Assembly: GCF_004193775.1 (NCBI RefSeq) | Contig: NC_041004.1 | Coordinates: forward strand, 6,719,309 to 6,783,308 | Source of the DNA: Glycine soja | Lineage: Eukaryota > Streptophyta > Magnoliopsida > Fabales > Fabaceae | Direction: 5' to 3' | DNA length: 64,000 nt | In this document: positions 56,401 through 64,000 of the stretch, in pieces | How positions within the stretch are numbered: position 1 is the first letter of the stretch | Layout of the letters: the number at the start of each line of letters is the position of its first letter | The notes under the pieces: generated by a model | What the model was told of the DNA's origin: nothing | The model's database searches: none | The model's input: the letters and a program-made list of their open reading frames with translations, nothing else | Program-made: the position numbers and the translations under genes

Positions 56401-59383
56401 AAGCGGTTAGGGGCCAGTGACAGAGGTGGGACTACAATGTTTTATACAACACTTTCTCTCTTCGATCCACCTCAACTGTTTCCACACAAAACCCTTCATT
56501 CTCATCATTCCTTTTCTTCAATTCCCATGCATCACCACTGCCATCACTGACCTTGGTTTCACCGCAACCACCGTTGTCCCTTACGAAATCCCTAAAACAA
56601 GCGAAACTTCCACCACCGAAACATGGGGATGCAAAACCAGAAGTAGTGTGAGTCGTCATCAGTGGCTATTAGATTTCATCGGCAGCATGCGCATACACGA
56701 TGTTGGTGTTGTTGCCTTGCTGGGGGTGGATGACAAAGAAGTCACTGCACGAGAGGACCTCCTTGGTGGCTTCCAGTGGCACAAAGGGCTCCATCAGTGA
56801 TGGTGGCAGTGTTGTTGGACCACGAGATGACAAAGCGATCAAAACTATTCTTCTGGAAACGGTAACTCGAATGCCACTGTAAAATGTTTGGTTTTTTTCT
56901 TCATTTCTATTAATGGGTTAGTGACCCCTTTCTTTCTACCTTCTGAGATTTTTTTTCCCATTTTCATTTGGTTGTTGTTGTATTGATGATTAAGTCAAGT
57001 ATAATACACTTTTGATAATGAGTATCAATTTGATGTTGTTTATGTTTTGAGGAATAGCCTCAATTTGGTGTTTTGTGATATGAGATATTTGTGAAAGAGA
57101 ATTTCGACAAAGAGAGATCACTGGAGAGGAAATGAGTGGCAAGAAAAGGAAAAGAAGAAGAAAAAGATGAAACACAATAGCGTAGCCAAAAATCATCTCT
57201 AGCTGCATCATATAGTGATCGGAGAATAGGTAGGGGAATTTGGTGTGATAATTAGGTTTTGGATTCCAAACTGACAAATTAGTCCGTAAAGAATTCAAAG
57301 ACAAATCAGTCCATCTCATTCATCATTGATGTGGTAATTTGTTTGCACACATGGCATCATATGTAATCAAGCCTCATTATGCTTAGGCAAGATAGTTTGG
57401 GTTATCAGTCGGATGGGTTTGTTATACTTTTTTAAAATTAAAGAACAATTTTATTTTTTCATCTTTTAGAGACCCAAGTGTCAACACATTACAAATTGAA
57501 GGACAACATTAGATATTTACTCTATTGTTTTAGCTAGAGTTTCTTCACAAATTTTATAGTCATCCCAAGTTACTCTAATGTTGTGCTTGCTTCTTGACTA
57601 ATGTGACTTTTTTTAATGTGTTTTTAATAAAAAAAATTAAGTGATATTTAATTAAAACTAAACTCATGCAAAACACTAGCAATGTTTACTGTAATTGTGG
57701 TGGTAGTGAGAGTTGGATCAATCAGGATATTATCCAACATCCTAATATTTTTTTACCAGTAAATGTTAGTTATTATTAATATTATTAGTTTCTATTAGTA
57801 GGAGAATTCGAACCTATGACCTCTTCCTTCCCTTTTTCCTTCTCCCTTCACCACCAACATCTTAATGGTAAAGTGTTGTAGGTGGTCTTGGTTATTCATA
57901 GGAAAGCTCAATAGTTAATTGCTTACCAAGGAAAGGTGAGATTTAGAGAAATTTTGCAAATAGATATTATACTGTAAATTGAAAATAATAAAAGTTATTC
58001 AAAAATGGAAACTCTTCAAGGAATTTTTTTATGAGTTTGATTTTCTATATGGTGCAATATTAATGGCTACTAACTTTAAATCCGGAAAAGCTTTGATTTT
58101 TTTGGAGTTTCTTTTTCTGTAGAAAAGAAATTTTGGCCATATGCCAGAAAAAAAATTGACCTTAGATTTTTGGCTATTTCTTTTCCTTTTACTATAACAT
58201 TAATTAGACTAACCTTGTTCTTTCTCCTTCCCTCTTCTTTGCCAAAATGTCTTGTTCAAAAATTGAACACTCATCCCATGTTACTTCATTGTTATTTTTT
58301 TGAAGGTAGGTTGCTTCATTGTTGTTCTTACCTCATAACCAATATGATTTTTTTAATGAATTATTGAATAAGACTTAATTGATATTTAAAAATTAATGAC
58401 TTAAATATATTTTTAATCCTTAATATGTATCTGAATTTTGCTTTTGATCCTTAAAAAAAATTTCATCCCATCTACTCCCTGGTATTTGAAAGTTTGTTGC
58501 AAGAATTTAAAATAAAACTTTTTAAATATCACGGAGGGGATATAAAGAAAAAAATATTGTAAAGGATCAAATACAAAATTCAAGTATATATTAGAGATAA
58601 AAACATATTTAAGCCAAAATTAATTGATAAATTAGTTGATGTAATTATTGTGATAGCATGCATATAGGTATGATAGGGCAAATAGGCAGCAAAATAAGAT
58701 TAAAGGTTGAGTATCATGTCACTATTTAAATAGAAACTAACTTGTGATAACAGGCATATAGCTATGGCAAATAAACAGCAAAAATAAATAAATAAAGCTT
58801 GATTTTGAGGGGTTGGAACTTACTTATAATTGAATGACTTTATTCCAGATAAATTAGCAGCCTTGCTCAAAGCATGTCTCCAGTTTTGCACTGTGGCCAA
58901 ATTATATTTCTTTTCATGTTCAGCAAAATCACTTTTATAACTCCCATTTTGATGTCGTACATCTGTAGGATATACCTTGTAGAAAACAGGTATCACTATT
59001 CGATTGTATTTCTCCCTGCACTCAAGTATTGTCACAAGTTCATTCAAACTCCAGGATGAAGAAGCATAGTTTTCAGATAATATGGTCAACGAAATCAATG
59101 ATCCTTGAATTGCTTCAACAAATGATGGCCATAGTTCGTCTCCAGTCTTAAGTTTATCATCTACAAAGGCATGAATTTGCTTTCGACGAAGTTCCTTAGT
59201 CAAATGACCAAGAAAATCTCGACGGATGTCGTCGCCCCTAAAGTTCACAAACACATCATATTTTATTTGAGGAACATAATCTGGCATTTGCTTGGAGGCC
59301 ACATCCATCAGTCCGGAAATAATAAAGAAACATTGAAAAAGAACATATTTTATTGCCGAAGCTCCGGAAGAAGAGTTTGCCAT
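47415..59383 (-). CDS. TIR-NBS-LRR immune receptor, four exons
   Basis: Exons on the minus strand are 59383-58824, 50379-49269, 49112-48816 and 48719-47415. All joins use GT-AG and keep frame, giving 1,090 codons. Domains: TIR about residues 40-160 (KYDVFVNFRGDD at 41-52, catalytic-type Glu115 in WSLNELV); NB-ARC with P-loop GMGGIGKTT (242-253 region), kinase-2 VLIVLDDV (about 321-328), RNBS-B STIIITSRD, GLPL-type GIPLVLKVLG (410-419) and an MHN variant of MHD (517-519); LRRs about 590-800; then a C-JID-like domain (VYPGRKIPEWFEYQT). Such proteins sense pathogen effectors in the plant cell, and the TIR makes NAD-derived signals with EDS1. An extra N-terminal 39 residues include a hydrophobic stretch. 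Intron 1 is 8.4 kb and holds copia element E and MITE 3. The P-loop coding stretch (about 50181-50216) is where miR482/2118-type miRNAs usually target this family (not tested). No internal stops, so it may be functional. Confidence 0.92.
50380..51287. other. Intron 1 of the receptor gene, part next to exon 2
   Basis: AT-rich to about 50870; 50880-51290 is more mixed and appears to continue at 56077 once element E is removed, so E landed in an older repeat or gene fragment. No gene is seen. Confidence 0.6.
51293..51689 (+). repeat. 5' LTR of element E
   Basis: It starts TGTTGAAATTG and ends ACTACCAACA. It contains tandem blocks around TAGAACAATCTAGAACTATA and a run of CTATCAACTATCAA near its end. 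Confidence 0.92.
51823..55652 (+). pseudogene. gag-pol of element E
   Basis: Gag starts at ATG 51823 (MDNTSQSSTISVPIFNGENY) and has TAA at 51973. It continues in the same frame to the zinc knuckle (CNICKRQGH) at about 52600, where a frameshift and small deletion lead into the protease (LDSGCSNHM). From 52743 everything lies in one frame: GAG-pre-integrase (WLWHRRFGHFNTHALKLL), integrase (HTDVCGPM, RSDRGKEY), reverse transcriptase (LYVDDLIYMG) and RNase H (STAEAEYVAAAEA, DNKSAIAMAKN), ending at 55652. Stops in that frame are TGA 53535, TGA 54612, TAA 54861 and TAA 55164. The domain set is complete but cannot be translated. Confidence 0.9.
55647..56071 (+). repeat. 3' LTR of element E
   Basis: The 425-bp partner of 51293-51689 is longer because one AATCTAGAACTATAATGTG-containing unit is duplicated. 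Its last bases read CCAATA instead of CCAACA. Confidence 0.92.
56077..58388. other. Intron 1 of the receptor gene, part next to exon 1
   Basis: 56077-56900 is mixed in composition, with frames of about 100 codons on both strands (56205-56800) that have no recognised family. They may be a captured gene fragment or non-coding repeat. The rest is AT-rich. No splice-compatible exon of the receptor was found here. Confidence 0.5.
58398..58615. mobile_element. Foldback MITE 3 in the receptor intron
   Basis: The 218-bp sequence starts GACTTAAATATATTTTTAAT and ends with the near-inverse AAAAACATATTTAAGCC. Inverted pairing extends about 55 bases to TTTTGATCC/GGATCAAA. A perfect 9-bp TSD, AAAATTAAT, lies at 58389-58397 and 58616-58624. 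Its ends match MITE 2, so they are one family. Confidence 0.85.
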
Positions 59384-61000
59384 TGAATTGGAACAAACTC
59401 TTTTTTCTCCTTTTTTCTGCTAAAAAATCACGATATCAAATAAAATGAATCACATGGTAACTGGAAAGAAAATGAGAGAACAGAAACGAAAATATCAAAG
59501 AGTGATTGATGAATATCAAATAAATCAAATTCGTAGTTAACCAAACAGAAGGAGGAAATCGAATAAGAAAGCAATTAATTTTATCTACTGATCAGAACTA
59601 TTGCAACTTCATTATACTTCAATCTGCGCCTTATCTTTGACCCAAAATGAATGATTGATGAATATCGCTTTAACGCAAATACTGATTACTGACCTCCAAT
59701 GATTTTTAATAACCTAATTGATGCTACAAACCGGATTTAACTACTGAAGCATGTCGAACCAATATTCTACTAGACCTGCTGTTGAATAGAAGAAAGAAGC
59801 AGTTTCACTTTGACCCTGAAAGGAACCCAACGATGATGATGATCTTTTGAATAACCTGCGGGTTGAAACCCATTTATTGCCTTAACATAAGGAACATCAA
59901 ATGACTCGTGTCTACTACATTAACAAATCCGTGTTTTTTTTTAGTATACACATTCACAAATCTGAATAATGCGGTAGTACAGTGGTAAGTTATATAAAAT
60001 ATAAATAGAGAAATATATGCTAATAAATATTGAGAAAATATATTATATATCGATTATATAAAATAATTTTATACACTCTTCTAAATATAATTTATAATAT
60101 ATGATAACTTTATTGATTCTTATAATAATTACATTTTGAAAATTGTATTAAGAGTGATTTCTATTATACAATCATAAACATCTCCTCTCTACAAATAAAC
60201 AATTAATTAACGGATAACATAATCGGGAAAAAGTTATAACCAAGCTCGTTGATCAACTACATGAAATTATTTCAACTTAACCGCTTCTTCAAAATGATAT
60301 TATGCAACTCAAATATATGATTATCTCTAATAAAAAGTTACTAAAATTAGATCGGAATCAATACCTACGCTGGTATTCGGATCAGCAATGCAAGCTACTC
60401 GATATCACACGCGTTGACTGGGTTGGTTTTGGTGAAAATTGGTGGCTGGAACCTGGTTGAGCATATCTTTCCCTTTTTTTTCTGAAATGGTCTGTCTTTT
60501 ACTTTCTTCAACGCATGTTTTCCGGTAAAGGTCACATGGCTATATTGTAAAGTATAAACACACGCTTTCCAACGTTAGTATTAAAAATTGGAAAAATTAA
60601 CTTGCTGCATAGACATGGTTCGTACCCATGTTTCTCAATTACCTAAATATTACTTTAGCCACTAGCTAGCTAGGAGAGTGCATACGACAAATTTACTTAC
60701 ATATTTAGTTGTGACAGATGAGACAAATACGTACCTAGCTAACATCATATACTGCTATTGCCAAGACAATATTTATTTTCTTCCAAGACTCGTCTTAATT
60801 AAAGGGAACTAGCTAGGAGAATGCATCCTACAAATTTCCATAATATCTATTTGTGATAGATTAGCCAAAAACAGATGCGACTCCATGAATCAGTCAAAGG
60901 TTCTATGTTTTTGAAACCACACTCAGTCCCAGATAAAAGAACAAAACAAAAAAGAAAAAAGAAACACAACCCCACAAGGCATATGAATAAGTAATTGTTT
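59384..61000. other. Upstream region of the receptor gene
   Basis: It should hold the promoter and 5' UTR for the minus-strand receptor gene. A W-box-type core (TTGACTGG) is at about 60415 on the plus strand, but single cores are common by chance. No gene is seen. Confidence 0.5.
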
Positions 61001-61159
61001 GATAATTAGTAATGAATATACGTTTTTCTGATCAAGAACTACTACCCGATCTTGGTGCTGCACTGGGGTGTTGGTGATTCAGAGCAAGACCCCTCTTCCT
61101 TGGTGGTTGGACAAAGTGTCTATAAGGTGAATTATGTGAATGAGATTTGCAGTTGAAAG

Positions 61160-64000
61160 ATTAGGGTTAGGGACTAAAATAAACAATTCTAAAAATAAAT
61201 AAGCAAAATTATAAATTTGATCCCTTTAGTTGTTTCTAATTTTGATTTTGGTCTCCCGTTAGAATTATTGATGCATTTTATTCTCCTTTTTTATCCAATC
61301 ATACAATCTTGGTCCTCTAGTTCAGATTTGGACGTTGACTGACACATGTCAACGTCTGAGAAGTTCGTCAAACAATTCGCGATTTTTAATTCGGTAGCAT
61401 TTTTACCCCAATCTTGAATGGTAATATCGAAAGTCCTTCTGTTTTTGCTACCTAAAAATCCCAAATTGGAAATGCGAACCCTAAGGCAATCTCGTGTGTG
61501 TGAGGTGTTGCTGTTGATTGTTGACGGTAGTGTTCGTGTGTGTGAGGTGTTGCTGTTGATTGTCGTAGGGAGATGGAAGTGCCTTTTGTTTGCAAGTAAG
61601 TTAGGTTATTTTATTGAAGTTTTCTTAATACTATAATGGTGGATAGTTATGGTCCATTTGTGAGGTTTGTTTGTTGATGTGATCCATAGAGTGTTTTTCA
61701 GTGTGAATTTTTGTTCAGGTTTTAGGATCCACGAGGTGATTAGTGCTTTTTTTTTGTTGTGGTGGTCCCTTATGTCTTTGTTGGTGGGGTGGTCCCGATT
61801 TTGTCTTCCACGAGGTATGTGCTGACTTTTTTGATTAAAAACCCTTCATTGTGGTTATCGTTTCACCTGGAAACATGAATGGTGCTTTTTTTGCTGTGGT
61901 GGTCTCGATTTTGGCTTTTGTTTTCTTGTGAAAACCTTTGGTGGGTGTTGTTTTTATTCACTTTTGGGGCTTTACTATCGTTCATGTTTTTTTGTAGGCC
62001 AACCGAAGAACAAACAAGGAGGTTAAAAATTCACCATGGTGGGATGTTTATTTATAAGTTATTTATTGTGTATATCAATGGTCCAATTGTTGAAGAAGAA
62101 TGGGGTTGGTATGTGGATATTATGTCTTATATTGACTTCACGAAGGTGATTAACTCTCTCGGGTACAAATCATTCAAGTGCTTATGGTATAGGGACCCTC
62201 GAAATGCACTCAGTAGAGGGTTGAAGCCACTTAATTGTGACTCTGATATTTTGCAATTGGTTGAAGATGTTTCTAGCTTTGATGTGGTTGAAGTGTATGT
62301 GGACCAGGGGGTGTTTGACAAATATGCAAAAAAGTTGAATGATGATAAGGGAGATGAGGTTGTTGTAATTGATGGAGTGGAGGCTGAAGCAGTGGTGGAG
62401 GGTGAAGATGAGGCTGAGGGGCAGGTGGAGGCTGAGGTTCAGGTTGATGAACAAGGTTTAGTGGAGGTTCAGATGTAGGGTGAAGATGAGGTTACTGTTG
62501 TAGGTGAGATGGACGTTGTTGTTGAGGGTGTGGTGGAGGATGATGTTGAGGCTGAGGAAGATGATGATGATAGCAATGATTGTAGTGAAGTTTCAGATAG
62601 TGACTTTGAAGAAAGATGGGATTAGACATAATCATTGGACCCTCAAACATTTAGTCAAAGTAGTCACCCCACATTTGATACTAATCAAGTCACCCCACAT
62701 TTAGTTAGAGTAGTCACCCTAGATGGAAGTGAAGATGAAGGTCCTCTAAAAGTCATATTTCCTCATTTTAATGTGCTTGAAAATGATGATGTAAAGTTTA
62801 AGGTCGGGTTGCAATTCAGTAATAAGAAACAAATTCTAGAGACTATCAAAACCTTTGCTATGATGTCTAAGAAGAATCTGAAGGTTAAAAAAATGACAAG
62901 AGAGTCATTGCAATTTGTAAATAAAAGGGTTGTCCCTTCTACTTACGGGTCAGTAAGTCCATTCAAGCGAGTTATTGACAGGTAGTGACATTCAAAGATG
63001 ACCATTGTTGCTTTAGAACTGCCAGAAACAGTCAGGCTACACCTAAGTGGGTGGCAAAAAGGTTCATGTCTTTATTAATGCATACTCCCGACATGAAACT
63101 AAAAGCCTTAATTGCTTACACTGTAGAAAAAGGGGATTCAGGTTGACTATGGATCATGCATATAGAATAAAGGTTAGGGCAATGGAAAAATTGAAGGTGC
63201 AACCAAAGATCAGTATAAATATTTAAGAAGTTATGTTGTTGAGATAATACAAAAAAACAAGAACAACGCTGTGAAGATTAAATGTGACTTAACTCTTCAT
63301 GGTCCTGTGTTTGAACGTATCTATGTATGCTTGGAGGCTTGTACGAGTGCTTTCGCAACCACTTACAGGCCTTTGATAGGATTGGATGAGTGCTTTCTGA
63401 AAGGAGAATATGGTGGCCAATTGTTGTTTGTAGTAGGTAAAGATGGAAACAATTAAATGTTTCCTATTGCTTATGCTGTAGTGGAATCTGAAAATTATTC
63501 GTCTTGGAAGTAGTTTGTTTATCTATTGATAGCTGACTTAGATGGTATTCAAGAAGGATGTTGGCCTTTCATTTTTTACCAACAAAAGGTAAATATTAAA
63601 ATTATGTTGGGCATCTAATTGTTACAATAATTTAATTTATTCACTATTATTTGCAGGGTTTGGTTGAGGTAATCAAGGAGTTTGGCAATAACATAGAATA
63701 TAGACTGTGTTAAACATTTGTATGGTAATTGGAAAAAGAATTATCTGGGAGCACACATGAAAGAGTTGATGTGGATGGCTGCTTGAGCAACAATTGCCCC
63801 TGATTGGGACAAGGCCATGAATCAAATTAAATGTTATGATGTAGAAGCTTGGAAGGATCTGGAAAGGTTAAACCCTGCTGCTTGGACAAGATCTGCTTTT
63901 AAGGTAAACACAAAACATGATTTGCAAGTCAATAACATGCGTGAGACATTCAACAATGTAATAATGAAGTACAAAGACGAGCCAATTATTACTATGTTAG
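61160..64000 (+). mobile_element. Second Mutator-like element, right part outside the window
   Basis: The start is approximate. The 61160-61370 stretch resembles the non-coding ends of legume MULEs (GGGACTAAAAT-type start), but the terminal inverted repeat cannot be confirmed without the other end. The coding part follows and runs off the window. Confidence 0.55.
61997..64000 (+). pseudogene. MuDR-type transposase with N-terminal PB1-like domain
   Basis: After an acceptor-like TTTGTAG at about 61990-61996, the frame encodes a PB1-like domain found in plant MULE proteins (KIHHGGMFIYKL ... LGYKSFKCLWYRDPRNALS). A Glu/Val/Asp-rich linker follows to 62478, then a MuDR N-terminal DNA-binding region (FKVGLQFSNKKQILETIKTF, 62797-62856) and the start of the MULE core (RPLIGLDECFLKGEYGGQLL, 63367-63426). 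A GT-AG intron (about 63589-63657) precedes GLVEVIKEFGNN and the later core (HMKELMWMAA). Stops at 62476, 62983 and 63454 and several frameshifts show it is broken. The right end is cut by the window. Confidence 0.8.

Noticed and set aside
56239..56800. Overlapping frames of 103 and 127 codons in the receptor intron
   Set aside because: No recognised family, no splice context, and competing frames on both strands; left as unassigned intron sequence.

Overview
The window looks like legume nuclear DNA, most probably soybean or a close Glycine relative (inference). It is AT-rich, has spliced genes with GT-AG introns, and is packed with plant LTR retrotransposons, including Sirevirus-type Ty1/copia elements that carry a third, envelope-like ORF. 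It also holds Mutator-like elements (MULEs), a TIR-NBS-LRR immune receptor gene and an aspartic-proteinase relic. No prokaryotic, organellar, tRNA or rRNA genes were recognised.

Layout. 1-1596: 5' end of a minus-strand copia element (element 0), cut by the window edge and by a deletion. 1597-9488: minus-strand Sirevirus-like element A with its 5' LTR but no 3' LTR. 9802-12724: a five-exon MULE transposase fused to an OTU cysteine-protease domain, broken by stops only. 13200-16065: satellite-like and unassigned sequence. 16071-25729: element C, a nearly intact, very young Sirevirus with 1,200-bp LTRs. 25960-32261: degenerate copia element B, same family as element 0. 33636-34161: aspartic-proteinase pseudogene exons. 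34631-34957: a 327-bp TRIM-like element. 35139-38654: element F, an internally deleted relative of A. 39790-40290: LINE-type RNase H relic. 40353-45486: Ty3/gypsy chromovirus D. 45597-46235: two foldback MITEs. 47415-59383: a four-exon TIR-NBS-LRR gene (1,090 codons) on the minus strand. Its 8.4-kb first intron holds copia element E (51293-56071, opposite orientation) and a third MITE. 61160-64000: a second MULE running off the right edge.

Most coding capacity belongs to mobile elements. Five complete LTR elements and one TRIM keep perfect 5-bp target-site duplications (TSDs), so they are separate insertions rather than rearranged blocks. The immune receptor is the only host gene that looks intact. 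Main points of interest: a UAG-CAG-CUA readthrough context joining pol to the envelope-like ORF in element C; the FAR1-MULE-SWIM-OTU fusion; family-specific short palindromes in two Sirevirus families; and the receptor intron that tolerates a 4.8-kb retroelement. All coordinates, TSDs and splice sites were read by eye. No database search was run.
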